DNA from: Nigrospora sphaerica
Taxonomy: Eukaryota; Ascomycota; Sordariomycetes; Amphisphaeriales; Apiosporaceae
Assembly (NCBI GenBank): GCA_018287875.1
Contig: JAGVVL010000001.1
Coordinates: 7,192,001 to 7,256,000, forward strand
Length of the DNA stretch: 64,000 bases
Direction of reading: 5' to 3'
The number at the start of each line of letters is the position of its first letter. Position 1 is the stretch's first letter. Both the position numbers and the translations under genes were made by a program. Shown here in pieces: positions 44,473 to 55,782 of this stretch. A model generated the notes under the pieces. It was not told where the DNA came from. It did not search any database and worked only from the letters and a program-made list of their open reading frames with translations.

Positions 44473-47400
44473 CTAGTCGGCCCCGTTCGTTGTCGTGCTC
44501 GAGCTGTCTTGGCCATTGAGTACGTCGCCTAGAGCCGTGTTGCCGTGGTGCGAGCTCATGAGTTTTTCCATGAAGGACATGTAGTCGTACTGCGCCACTC
44601 CACGGTCCTGCGCCATGTCCGGGCCGGAATGCTCGGGAATGATTTCGATGAGCTTCTCGATGACCTCGTCGGGCACCAGACTATGGCGCAGGTCCATCTC
44701 AGTCACGTACGGTTTCCCGTCGGCCACCTCGCGGAACGACTGGAAGACCTGCTCGGCCGTGTTCTGGTCCTCGGTGACGTCCACCATAAAGCGAATAAAT
44801 TGCTCGAAGGACACGCGGTCGCTGCCGTGCGATGTATCGAGGAAGTAGTCGTGCATCTCATCCTCGCTAAAGACAAGGCCCAACGACGCCAGGGCAGCGC
44901 TGAACTCGAGCTCGCTCAGCGAGTTGGAGTCGTCACGGTCAAAGTGTCGGAACACCGACTCGAACTCCTCGAGTTGGATAGGCGTGAGGTTCGTCATATT
45001 ACGCGCCACCAGCTGGTTCTCCAAGAAGGCGAGCTTCTTGGACACGGCCGACTTGACGAGGCCCAGCTCGTACAGCAACTCGTCGTACGTGTACGTGGTG
45101 AAGTCGTTCTCTTCAATGTTAGCCTCTTGGCACTTCGCGTCCACAGCCTCGATAGTTTTGAGATAGGCGTCCAAGGGGGGGAGGCTGTCGGACAGGCGGC
45201 GGACGTGGAGGAGCTGGTCTTCCACGTCCCCTTCCAGACCCGATATGGCTACCTGCATCGTGTTCAGGGCCAACGCAAAGTCATTAGCCTTGTCGGCGAA
45301 CGACTTCCGGAGAGCATTTTTGATGCTGGAGCAGAGTTAGTCGTTTCTTGGGCCATCGTCCTGGTGTCTCTGTGGGCAGAGAGGGGAACGGGGGAAAGGG
45401 GGAAACGCACTCTCGGATGGTTTCGTTGATAAGCTGACCGCGCATCATCTCGGACTTGGTAAGGTTGGTCCATTCCCGGTCCAGGGCATCCAGTCCCAAC
45501 TCTGGCGGCGGCTCGTATGCCCTCAGTCTGTAAGTAGCCATCTTCGTCTTGATATTGCCCAATAGCGTGGCCAGCTCGCTCTTCTCAGCCACCCAGTCAC
45601 GCTTCTTGCCCCGTTTGTAGGCGGCGAAGTCGGTGGCTTGCCTCTTCGCGTCGACGTAGGTGCCCTCGAAGGTGGCATGCAGCCACTGTTCCATCTGTTC
45701 GCGGATCTGCTTGAGCAGCTCAGCCATCCTCCTCTCGTAGGCACTCTGCATCTCCCAGGCGCCCTGCATGTTGTTGACAAACTTCTCAACCCGGCGTCCG
45801 GCGTTCTCGACCTTCTCCATTTGCGAAAAGGCATGAAACCAGTAGGCAATGTATGTCATCAAACTCCTTTCGTCGGGCTTGTTCACGTCGCAGACATCTT
45901 CGACATCAAGCAGCGAGGGAATGCCAATCTCCTTGTTCGCAATGTCGAAAGCAAGCTGCATGTTCCCGCGGTGGTCCGACTTGTCCAACGCATCGTAGTC
46001 AATCAGATCCGGGCGGTGGATGTCGAGCAGGGCACAGAAGGCCAGGCCGTCGTTCCAGCTTGTGCTGAAGTCACGCACCTCGACCTCGTCGTAGCAGGCC
46101 GTCTTCCGCTGACACCAGAGCAGCAGGCCCTCCTTGGCCGTCATGCCTTCCTCGTTGATGTCGTTGATGGTGAAGCGGAGAATGAGGGTCCATATCAGGC
46201 CGAGGATGATCTTGCGGTTGCCGTCGACCACGTCCTCGGCGCCGATGTTGGTCATCTGGATGCCCCTGGACTTGACAAAGTCCAGAGCGATGTTGGCGTT
46301 TTCGAAGCGCTGCACGCGCATCTTGGGCTTCGCGGCATAGCGGCCTAGCGATTCCTGGGAGAGACACTCAAGGAGGTGGATGAGGAGCACCTGCAGTCAT
46401 GTGAGTTTCGTGTCGCGTGGGCGGCGCGCGGGATGGGAGACGTAATGTCTCGATCGCATGTGATCGAGACATGGCCGTGAGCCAAACTCAATTGCAGCAA
46501 GCGCGAGTCAAGGGCGGAAAGAACAAAAACGAAGTGGACTTACTCCATCACTTAAATCGGCGACCAGGTCCTTGACCTCCAGTCCCCTGGCTATGATCTT
46601 GGTGTTGAGCCTGCGCGCGGTGGTCGGGTCAGTTAGACGATGTGGCAAGCTAGCACGGACGGGCGCGCGTTTTTCTCTCTCACCATTTGGTAAAGGTCTT
46701 TTGCTGGACAGTGACCCATTTGCTGTCCATCTTGCTCAGGACCTGCTGCTCAGGAGCTGAGTCGGTCGAGGCGTTGGAGTTGAGTGAGTGTCGGGAGACC
46801 TTCTTGGGCCGGTTGTCCCTCGAGGCGGGAGACGGAGACGAGGGTTTGTTGGTAGGGAGCGGAGAGCCTGCTGAGAGCGTGGCTGAGCGAGACTTTGCAA
46901 CGCGGGCGGCATGCACTTCGGGACAGGACCGATTTGCCAGGGGGCCGCAGGTGCGTCTGCTGCGGGGCGGCGTGCGGTCGGCTGAGGTTGGCGCTGCTGG
47001 TGGTTCTGGTGCTGGTGCAGTGGCTGCTGGGGGCTTCTGGGGGGTGGACGGCGATGTGGTCGCAGACGTTGAAGCTGACGATATCGATGCGGATGTTGCT
47101 GTGCTGATGACGGTGATGGCAGTAGTGGTGGACGAGGTTGAGGACGACACGGAGAGCGTTCTGGCCTTTTCGCGTCCGTCGGAAGCGACCGGGCTGGGGA
47201 TGTCGTCGCTGGGCGGCAGTTGTTGTTGTTGTTGGTCAGGCAGTGAAGGGAAGGCCTCTGTCCAAGTATACGCGGCATCAGGGCCGTCGGGGCCAAGGAG
47301 AGGGGGGGCAACAACAGGGCCAGGGCCAGGATCAGACCCGCCCGTGGGAGAGTCAGCAACAGGGGCGCCAGGAACAGGAACAGGCGTGACAGGCGTGACA

Positions 47401-47654
47401 GGCGTGACAGGCCCAGGCCCAGGCACAGGCACAGGCACAGGAACCGGTCGTTTCCCAGGAGACTCGCCGGGCTCTTTGGGTCGGCTAGGTTGATTAGGCG
47501 GGCTAGGCAGGTTGCTAGCCAGGTCGCTAGCGGCAAGGGGTTCCAGTCCCCTATTCGAAGAGCAGTCGTCGCCCCCGTTGCTGGTGTTGCTGCTGCTACC
47601 ACCACTGCCACCGCCCTGGAAGCGGGCGCTGAAGGCCGCCTTCAGTGCCAACAT
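44473..47654 (-). CDS. Alpha-actinin, with long in-frame N-terminal extension
   Basis: An actin-crosslinking protein of the contractile ring and actin cables. Exons: 47654..46684, 46610..46544, 46390..45411 and 45325..44473; introns are 73, 153 and 85 bp and all keep frame. The canonical protein starts at the ATG at 46730 (MDSKWVTVQQKTFTKWLNTK) and has 648 residues: tandem CH domains (VLLIHLLECLSQESLGRYA; FSTSWNDGLAFCALLDIHRP), a short spectrin-like coiled rod (ERRMAELLKQIREQMEQWLH), and a C-terminal EF-hand domain with one good loop (HFDRDDSNSLSE) and a weaker second one (SHGSDRVSFEQF). The same frame stays open upstream to 47654, where an ATG would add 308 Pro/Ser/Thr-rich residues with Pro-Val and Gln5 repeats. 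I give the longer span because the frame is continuous, but the canonical start is at least as likely in vivo. Confidence 0.93.
47381..47440 (-). repeat. Tandem repeats encoding Pro-Val / Thr-Pro-Val
   Basis: Three CAGGCGTGA units (47381-47407) and adjacent AGGCAC units encode Thr-Pro-Val and Pro-Val repeats within the proposed alpha-actinin N-terminal extension. Confidence 0.8.
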
Positions 47655-50393
47655 ATTGTCCGAACAGACCTGGTCACACAAGGGGGAGTACCAGGTTCTG
47701 AATGGGAGCGATACAACCAGCCCCTCCAGCCCACTTAGGCCCAGACAATTAAGAACCAAAAAATCCAACAAGGCGTCGTCCGCACTATAACAGGCGGTAC
47801 ACCGAATAGGCCCCAACGTATGTGACCGGGGCCTATTTGAGTTGCCAATGTTGAAACGGTTCCTGGGGATGGGGTTGATCGACGTTTTCCTAGCGGGGCC
47901 CCGGCAGATCACCACGACGTGGACTTTCAAGCCTGTGTGCGATGCCTACCGTGTATGTGAAACCCAGCGCCTATGAGAAGTGAGCAACAACAACAACAAC
48001 AACATCCCGGGTTTCTACTGTTCTGCTGGCGCAGCAGGCAGCCGGTATCTCCCATGACTGAAGACGTATGTTCTTAACGTACCTGAATCGTCCGATGGGT
48101 CATATGGCCATTCGCCTCCCTATTCAGACCAGGGCTTCAGGGAGAGACCAAGCGGGAAGCTGGAAGTCGGCACCTGGCCGCGAGTCAGAGAATGGAAATG
48201 AGTCGGCACTGCCAGAAAAAGAGGCGGATGCGGAAAGCGATGAGTCTTCACAGCCAATTCAATACGCATAGGCCGTCCCGAGTACATCGTCCTGCTGCGG
48301 CTGTTGCAGTCTTCAAATACTTCCTTCGTACGCCTCTGCGCCCTGCTCCCCTCCGCTTTGCTACGCAACCCCTAGACACCGAGCGCCCATGGCCATCCCA
48401 TGGATCGGCCGAAGCATGATCTTGTCTTCTATCTGCCACGGATGCCTGCGGAAGCTTAGGGAAGGCAGACGGGATGGCTTTGCACGGCGCGGTTTCCACA
48501 CTCTCGGGATGCTGGGGATCCCGCGCTGCTTGGTCCATGCTCTGCGTCCGGCGATAGTCGCGACTCTGGCTCTCCGGCTGTGCAGCCTAGGATTCATGCA
48601 TCTATCAACGTAGCGACCCTGTCCGGTGCAGTGCCGTTCGCCATCGGCGTTCTAGCTCGATGTTCCCCCTATACTAAGCGCCGGCTTAGCGTGGCGCTCG
48701 TGGCTGCTCCTTTAGATCGGACGGCTGGCGATCCACCGGCTACGTCTCGGAAAGCGAACCCGGCTCTCGGCTGGGCCCCAGCAACAACATCGGCATTGCA
48801 CTCCCTTTAGATTGATCGTCAATTCGTAACCTAAGCGCTTGTCATCTTGAGGCAATGCTTCAGTACGCATTTTGGCCTCCCTGGCTGTTTGGCCGCTTCT
48901 GCTTGCCCAATTCACGAGGGTGGCGAAGCCTGTGTAGCAAACTTACAGCTTTTATACGAAACCCTTGGCTGTACCGCATGGTTACGGTGCCCCCGAGGAA
49001 GGCCAGTAGAGCTTCATGGTTCTCTGATGGTACTCTACTTACCAACTCGGGTGGATTAGTTGATGTCTGCAGGCACCGCGCTCCTCTTATCACTACCACA
49101 AATCCGTCACCCACATAAGTGCAACACTTTCAATCAATGAACCACAATGGTGTACCCCTTGCGGGGCTAGGGGAACAACTGGCCTGCTCTAAGCTCGTAC
49201 GAGAGCAACTGCTATTGAGATGACTAAAAAAGATCCGCCACCCTGGCGCAGATGGTTGTTTGTTCAACACGATATTATCTCTTGGAGATAGGCTGCACAC
49301 ATGTGGTCCCGGGGGGGGATCGAGCACATGTGTTGACTTATATTTGAGTGCTTATAACTGCTCCACGCTTATACACCCGTCTGTTATCCTAAACAACTTG
49401 GTGTTGATTGACAATGAAACGTCTTCTCGCTCACCAGTAAAGCAGTATATAGCGCTTACCCGCTTGTCGAGACTGGGGTGGAATCCCGTACTACCGAGGG
49501 CTTTCATACTGTCGTGTTCCTCCCTCAAGTCAAGCTTCGAGGTAGCCTTCACCGGCCTGTTTCACCGACAGGAAATATCTAGTACCGAGTCATCCCCGGG
49601 GTAAGGAATCAACGGGATACTGTTGGGAAACCCCAGTAGCAGAGCTGCCGGCACTGCTGTAGGGTACTTGAATGGCCTACCTGGAAAATGCGTCGCGCAA
49701 TGTATGACGGATTGTGGTCATATGCGGAGCCTTACTCGCGGCACGGCTAAATCACCGAACAGGCCATAAAGAGAAGACAGGTCCAAATCACATTATACCA
49801 CGCTGTGTGCTTTCTTAGGACTGGCGTTTCGAGAAGGTTCAAGTATCATGTAGGTACCATACCGGACTTGGGGGATGAACTGATATAACTTGCCAGAATA
49901 TGACCAGCTGGCAGCTTGGTCCCACCACCTGGCGTAGGAGCCATACGGGGCCGTACGTGGATAATATGCTATTTTGTGTAGAGTTCTTATAAGCTACGAA
50001 GTCCAGAGCCGAAGTGAGGTGCCCTCTAGCGTGTATCCCTCCACCACTTGGCCTGCCTACCATCCAACACCAGATACTTGCGGTAACGCTCTCATTTAGG
50101 GAGGAGGGCATTGTAATATCTTAGGTTTAACTTTGAGTAGTTTAGTCAAGTCATGACATCCACACACACATCCTACCTACACACAATGCTTCTCTAGCTG
50201 TAGGTATGGCGCAATAGGTGCAACCCAGTGGAGCCAATTCCAGGCGGACCGATATCGCGGGCGGCTTTCGGATGCCGTCACCTTTTTCCGAAAAAGTTGA
50301 CCACTACCACGAGACAGGCATTGGTTCGATTTGGGAACTTGCTTTTCCCGAACACCCGTCCCTTTTACCTTGCACCCCCAGCCGGATTTTGAC
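47655..50393. other. Divergent intergenic region, alpha-actinin / D-lactate dehydrogenase
   Basis: About 2.7 kb without a supported gene. A (CAA)6 repeat lies at 47985-48002. The section from about 49.1 to 50.2 kb is lower in GC and full of short stop-rich frames; it could be decayed DNA but shows no transposon or inverted-repeat structure that I can see. Motifs of the TAGGTACC type occur near 49852. Confidence 0.55.
47985..48002. repeat. (CAA)6 microsatellite
   Basis: Six perfect CAA units upstream of the alpha-actinin gene. Confidence 0.9.
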
Positions 50394-52097
50394 ATGGCTT
50401 GTAGATACAGATTGACGCCAGTCCTGCGCCGGGCCAGGGCCCCGGGCCTCCTGAAATGCATTAGGCCGCTCTGCGGTACGGCGCTGACGGCGAGCCGCGG
50501 CATGGCGACATCAAGCCCGCGCCGCTTCCAGGTCTCGGCGCCGCGGCTTGTCAAGTTCACCGCGGACGCCTATCCCGAAGTCAAGCGCGACGCCCGCTTC
50601 GCCCAGCTCAACGAGCAGCATGTCGCTCACTTCAAGCAGCTCCTGGGCAAGGACTCGGCCGTTCTTGACGGCGTGACCGGCGAGGTTTCGGCCGACGACA
50701 TGGAGCCCTTCAACATGGACTGGATGCGCAAGTACCGCGGCCATTGCCAGCTTGTCCTGAAGCCTGGCTCGACCGAAGAGGTCAGCCAAGTGTTGAAGTA
50801 CTGCAATGACAACATGTTGGCTGTCGTCCCCCAGGGTGGCAACACGGGCCTGGTTGGCGGCTCCGTCCCTGTCTTCGACGAGATCATCATCAGCACGAGC
50901 CGCATGAACCAGATTCGCTCCTTCGACGACGTCAGCGGCATCCTCGTCGCCGATGCCGGCGTCGTGCTCGAGGTGGCCGACCACTTCTTGGCCGAGAAGG
51001 GATACATCTTCCCCCTCGACCTGGGCGCCAAAGGCTCGTGTCATATTGGCGGCAACGTCGCCACCAACGCCGGCGGTCTCCGACTGTTGAGGTACGGGAG
51101 CCTGCACGGGACTGTCTTGGGCATCGAGGCCGTGCTGCCCGACGGCACCATCGTCGACGACCTTAGCAAGCTGCGGAAGAACAACACCGGCTACGACCTG
51201 AAGCAGCTCTTCATCGGTGGCGAGGGTACCATCGGCATGATCACGGCCGTGTCCATACAATGTCCGCAGAGGTCGAGTGCCGTCAACGTGGCCTTTCTGG
51301 CCGCAGATTCCTACGAGAAGATGCAGCAGGCCTTCCGCGAGGCAAAGGGCCAGCTGGGCGAGATCCTGTCCGCGTTCGAGCTCATGGACCTCCGGAGCCA
51401 GCAGCTGGTGCACAAGGTGCGAAGCAGCAGCAGCCCCCTGGAAGGGGAGCACCCATTCTACTGCCTGATCGAGACGAGTGGCTCCAACGCGGACCATGAC
51501 AGCCAGAAGCTGGAGAACTTTCTCGAAGACGTCATGGCGAAGGAGATCGTTACCGACGGCGTTCTGGCGCAGGACGAAACCCAGATCCGCTCTCTGTGGA
51601 GCCAGCGGGAAGGCATTCCCGAGTGCCTGGGCCACTGGGGGGGTGTCTACAAATACGATGTGTCGATACCGCTGCAGGACCTGTACAAACTGGTCGAGGA
51701 CACAAGGGAGAAGATCGACGCTGCCGGGCTCCGCGGCGACACCGACGAGTTCCCCGTCGTCGACGTTGTCGGTTACGGGCACATGGGGGATTCGAACCTC
51801 CACCTGAACGTTGCGGTACGCCGGTACGACAAGCGTGTCGAAGAAGTGCTGGAGCCCTTCGTGTACGAGTGGATCTCGAAAGTCAGCGGCAGCATCAGTG
51901 CCGAGCATGGATTGGGCCTGGCCAAGAAGAACTATATCGGGTACAGTAGAAGCGAGACCATGATTGCTCTGATGAAGCAGATAAAGAACCTGTACGATCC
52001 GGTGAGTGGTCTTCGACCCCCAAATAGCCCCGAACCCCGACTCAACCAGCTAACCATACTCTAGAACGGCATCATGAACCCCTACAAGTACATTTAG
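50394..52097 (+). CDS. DLD2: D-lactate / D-2-hydroxyglutarate dehydrogenase (DLD2-like, FAD)
   Basis: A flavoprotein of the FAD-linked oxidase C family that oxidises D-2-hydroxyglutarate and/or D-lactate, probably in the mitochondrial matrix. Exon 1 is 50394..52001 and exon 2 is 52065..52097 (11 codons with stop); the 63-bp intron has a GTGAGT donor, AGCTAAC branch and CTCTAG acceptor. The product has 546 residues. The first ~45 residues are Arg/Ala/Leu-rich without acids (MACRYRLTPVLRRARAPGLL), a good presequence. The FAD-binding PCMH domain shows AVVPQGGNTGLVGGSVPVFD and KGSCHIGGNVATNAGGLRLL, then NNTGYDLKQLFIGGEGTIG. The C-terminal domain has the metal-binding GYGHMGDSNLHLNV and SAEHGLGLAKK, and ends NGIMNPYKYI. 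The motifs fit yeast Dld2/Dld3 and human D2HGDH better than the cytochrome c-linked Dld1. Substrate preference cannot be read from sequence. Confidence 0.93.
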
Positions 52098-52881
52098 AGC
52101 GGATGAATATATACCCCTATGTTTTGACATAGCACACTACTTGGTACGGGGCATGCAATTTGTGTAGCGCCAGCCGCTGGGCAAAGTCGCCCCCGGGCCG
52201 GCCACACCCGTTTTGGTCATTAATCGAGCCTCGGGTACTCCGCCAACTGCTCGTGTTAGTGGAAATGGGTGCACGATTGTAGCAGCCAATGCAAATAGAT
52301 ACAACAGCCAAACCCCCTGAAATGGGGAACAGAAATGTAATGGATTGGCAGCTCGCAGAAAATACCCGCGGCATTTCCCTCAGAAACGGATACTCGCATG
52401 TACCTACGGTGTATGGGAGGGTTACTTGGGCGACCTTACCTATACGGTTGAGAACTTGGGTCAGTCTAACCGTGCAAGCCGGGTCATCTTCAAGTCGTCT
52501 ACTTGCAGCATGGGCAAACTTCGGCCTCTGGCCTACGGCTTTGATTTCACATGGCGTCGAAAAATAATGCACTGCCGTTCTTGACGCCTCTCGCACAATT
52601 TGGGAACCCAAGGCGATGGAAGTGCAGGTCGATGATGCTCCTCGGCAGCTATGGATGCGATGGTTGCATACCTGGCTCCACTACCCACACGTCCACGATA
52701 AGATAAAGAGCTCGTCACTACGGCGGCTTCTCTTTGCCGCGAAAACTTGAAGCATCACATCACCTACCAAAGCAGCCTCCCGGACGACCACCCTCCCAGC
52801 CGTAACGCCCCGTCCTCCCACACGCCCCCCCCCCCCTTCCCCCGGCCCGGCCGAGATTTCCCGCACCCTTACCCCGACACC
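52098..52881. other. Intergenic region, DLD2 3' / TIM8 promoter
   Basis: Holds the TIM8 promoter, C-rich in its last 100 bases. Short frames only; nothing else is supported. Confidence 0.6.
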
Positions 52882-53262
52882 ATGGACAACCTTGGCGACT
52901 TCGACCTCGAGAAGCTAAACGAGAAGGACAAGACGGAGCTCCGCCAGTTCCTAGCCAACGAGACCCAGAAAGCCCGCGTGCAGTCGAGTATGTTTTCTCC
53001 CGCCTCGCCCCTCGGTATTGTGGAAGGAGAGGGGGGAGTCGACCCGCGATCCGGGGAACCATTGTGCTAACAAGCCGCGACCGCCCCCTACGCAGATGTC
53101 CACTCTCTGACCGACATGTGCTGGAAGAAGTGCATCACGGGCAACATCAAGCAGGGCAAGCTCGACAAGACCGAGGAAGGCTGCATGGCCAACTGCGCCG
53201 AGCGATTTCTGGACGTCAGCGGCCTGACCATGAAGCACCTGCAGAACCTGCGACAGGGCTGA
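52882..53262 (+). CDS. TIM8: Mitochondrial intermembrane space chaperone TIM8
   Basis: A small Tim protein that, with TIM13, escorts hydrophobic precursors such as TIM23 across the intermembrane space. Exon 1 is 52882..52987 and exon 2 53096..53262; the 108-bp intron has a GTATGT donor and a CGCAG acceptor. The product has 90 residues, the family length. The twin CX3C motif is intact (CWKKC, 16 residues, CMANC). The upstream helix contains [18 protein letters not shown] and the downstream sequence is [20 protein letters not shown]. No presequence is present, as expected for a MIA40 substrate. TIM13 is the main alternative, but [14 protein letters not shown] and the acidic N-terminus fit TIM8. 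Each exon alone is short. Confidence 0.94.
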
Positions 53263-53675
53263 TTCCGTCAGAAAGGAAGGAGCAGGCCCAGGCTTGCCGG
53301 TCCCCAGATACCCTCGCGTCGCATACCTCAGTGCCGCCTTCCTTGTATAAAATAAACGTACATACTACGTCACATTCAGTTGAGATTCCTACAGTAGCTG
53401 CACATCCGACTTGCGCATCGTTCATGGAAGCCGACTGCTAGCCTGAGGGTCCATCGCGAATGGCACCCGCATCACATCGAAAACCGGGAAACGGGAGTCA
53501 AGGTCCTAAGGGCGGCAAGTGAATTCATTTTCCATTGACCTCATGAGCCTGACCCTAGGCAACGCCGTTCTTAAATGCATATTTCATTCCTATGGCTGAT
53601 TCCGCCAGTAACATGCCCAGTGCCCTTTTTCGAACCCGCAACCATGGTGGTATCTGACCCAAAGCGACAATGTGT
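53263..53675. other. Convergent intergenic region, TIM8 / RPL25
   Basis: Two short 3' untranslated regions. Nothing else is seen. Confidence 0.65.
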
Positions 53676-54409
53676 TTAGACAAGGGCCAACTTGGTGGCG
53701 GCAATGTCGAGAGCGTCGACATCGGCGGTCAGGCGGCAGTAGGCCTTCTTGGAACCGTCGGGGCTGCAGACACGGGTTAGTATCCTGTTACAGACGCCAG
53801 TCCATCGGGGTTTTCGATGCTCACCGGACGAGGGTGTTGATCTTGGCGCAGTCAATGTCGTAGAGCTTTTTCAGCGACTGCTTGATCTGGGCCTTGTTGG
53901 CCTTGACGTCGCAGATGAAGACGAGGGTGTTGTTCTCCTCAATCTTCTTCATGGCAGACTCGGTGTTCAAGGGGTGGATGATGACCTTGTGCTCGTCCAT
54001 GCGCGGCTCATGGGGAATCGACTTGCGGTGGTACTTGGGAGCACGCGACAGCTGCAGAGTCTTGGGGCGGTGGAAGGTGGTCGACAGTCTGACCTTGCGC
54101 TTGGTCTGGCTGTGAGCCTGGAGGGGGGTCAGTATTCCCGTTCAAGAAACCATGGGCGCATCAAAATCGCCAAACTTACTCCCTTCAAGACAGCCTTGGC
54201 GGCGGCCGAGGCCTTCTTGTTGCCCTTAGGGCCTGTAAGTATGCATCAGCAATCGCCCTGAAAATCGGACTCGCAAAATCTGCTGCAGCTTGGATGCATA
54301 GTCTGGCCTACTCGAAAGCGGACGACGTTGTTGGCAGATCCATTTCTGCAGAGCGGGAGGAGCGAGTCGCCTGGTGATTTCAAGTACCTTTGGTGTCCTT
54401 GGGGGCCAT
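53676..54409 (-). CDS. RPL25: Ribosomal protein uL23 (RPL25 / L23a)
   Basis: A 60S protein at the polypeptide exit tunnel, the docking site for SRP and nascent-chain factors. Four exons: 54409..54388 (22 nt), 54232..54180, 54117..53825 and 53763..53676; introns are 155, 62 and 61 bp. The product is 151 residues: [20 protein letters not shown], then [80 protein letters not shown] and [20 protein letters not shown], ending ATKLALV. Every junction restores the conserved uL23 sequence. The Lys-rich N-terminus is the eukaryotic nuclear import signal. The short first exon followed by an intron is the usual layout for fungal ribosomal protein genes. It is divergent from BMT2, 494 bp away. I looked for box C/D snoRNA motifs in intron 1 and found none. 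Confidence 0.97.
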
Positions 54410-54903
54410 TTTGGTCGACGTACGGGGTGGGCGGGCTGGCGGTTAGTGGTGTCGAGTTGCCGGTCGAGAAGTTGAAGTCCGATTCGAACCAGAAAAGTTA
54501 CAAATTCCACGAGAATAATTTCGTGGTGGGCTGGCTCGCTGCGGGTCGCCGAACCCGTGTGTGCACCAGCAAGCCCTGGCAGGGGAGGAGGACACGGACT
54601 AAAGCTGTTCCCTGACCGGTTCGTAAGTACAGCCAATCGGCACCAATCTTTCGCTGGAAGCAGGGGCCACCCAATTCTAAGACTTATGTAATCCCCACAG
54701 TATCCTCCGATTCTCGACACTGTAATCGATACGGTGCACTAGCAAGATTACCTGCCGCCGTCTCTGTACAAAACTCCCAAATTCTGCGCCTTCATCACCG
54801 CCACTGCCGGTTGCGACGCCTTGCATTCACCATTTCCGTCTTTTCGGCTGTCGGAAGCCTCTCGCGATGATGCTCTAGCCGGCACGACGACCGCCGTCTG
54901 AAC
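54410..54903. promoter_or_regulatory. Likely bidirectional promoter, RPL25 / BMT2
   Basis: The 494 bp between the start codons of two divergent ribosome-related genes must contain both promoters. No TATA box is obvious. A single shared regulatory region is inference from the head-to-head layout. Confidence 0.5.
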
Positions 54904-55782
54904 ATGACGATCACAAAAAAGCGAGCCCCTCGGAGTCTGGCCCATGGCCGCCCTCCAACCACACGGCAGAAGCCCAAGTCTATGTCCAGAAAGGCCACAA
55001 AATCGCTGATCAACGCGCACCATGTCTTGGAGAAGCGCAAAAGGCAGGCCTTGGCCAAAGGGGACCAGGCCCAAGTGGCTGCAATCGATGCTGAGCTGGC
55101 GGCCTTGGGTGGTATTGAAAAGTATCAGCAGGCCAGTCTCCAGGGACAACGTGGTGATCGTGGAGGCGACAGTTCGAGGGTTTTGTTGGATTGGCTGAAG
55201 CCGGTGCAACCGGCCTTAGAGGAAAGGATGCCCCCTCTCCGCATGCTTGAGGTGGGAGCCCTCAGTACCACCAATGAGTGCTCCAAGAGCGGCCTGTTCT
55301 CGATGGAGAGAATAGATCTGAACAGCCAGGATGATGGCATTCTACAGCAGGACTTCATGGAGCGACCACTGCCGACCGGGGATTCGGAGCGCTTCGACAT
55401 CATCAGCCTCTCCTTGGTGCTGAACTTCGTCCCAGAGGCCGACGGCCGTGGCCGAATGCTCCAAAGGACGTTGGAGTTTCTGAGGGTGCCCACGGAGCCC
55501 AGGCCGCCGCAAACTGGCGACTTGTTCCCGTGTCTCTTCATGGTACTGCCGGCTCCTTGTGTCACCAACTCGCGCTACATGGACGAGCACCTAATGGAGA
55601 CCATTATGGGTTCATTGGGTTACAAGAAAACCCACTCCAAGATAACGAACAAGCTGGTGTACTATCTTTGGACGAGGATTGGGGACCACGCAAAGCCAGG
55701 CGCCAGGTTTGGCAAGAAGGAGATACGCTCCGGGGCGTCTCGGAACAACTTTGCGGTTGTGGTCCGTGTGGCGCCGGCATAG
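54904..55782 (+). CDS. BMT2: 25S rRNA adenine-N1 methyltransferase BMT2
   Basis: A nucleolar SAM-dependent enzyme that makes the m1A modification corresponding to m1A2142 of yeast 25S rRNA. A single exon of 292 residues with ATG at 54904. The N-terminus is basic (MTITKKRAPRSLAHGRPPTT), then SRKATKSLINAHHVLEKRKR, where the family begins. The Rossmann fold shows the SAM-binding loop MLEVGALSTTNECSK, the acidic strand end MERIDLNSQDDGILQQDFME, and motif IV-like FDIISLSLVLNFVPEADGRG, typical of the BMT2/DUF3321 family. The sequence LFPCLFMVLPAPCVTNSRYM and the tail ASRNNFAVVV close the domain. The length is slightly under that of yeast Bmt2. The head-to-head position with RPL25 fits co-expression in ribosome biogenesis. 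Confidence 0.95.
   Translation: MTITKKRAPRSLAHGRPPTTRQKPKSMSRKATKSLINAHHVLEKRKRQALAKGDQAQVAAIDAELAALGGIEKYQQASLQGQRGDRGGDSSRVLLDWLKPVQPALEERMPPLRMLEVGALSTTNECSKSGLFSMERIDLNSQDDGILQQDFMERPLPTGDSERFDIISLSLVLNFVPEADGRGRMLQRTLEFLRVPTEPRPPQTGDLFPCLFMVLPAPCVTNSRYMDEHLMETIMGSLGYKKTHSKITNKLVYYLWTRIGDHAKPGARFGKKEIRSGASRNNFAVVVRVAPA

Noticed and set aside
46687..47493. 268-codon open frame opposite the alpha-actinin N-terminal extension
   Set aside because: It is the antisense shadow of a repetitive Pro/Ser-rich coding region; Gly-repeats mirror the Pro-repeats.
47655..50393. Decayed transposon in the lower-GC part
   Set aside because: No terminal repeats, target duplication or reverse-transcriptase/transposase fragments could be seen.
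54476..54500. Possible tRNA (B box GGTTCGAATC on the minus strand upstream of RPL25)
   Set aside because: The T-stem does not pair and no cloverleaf can be drawn.
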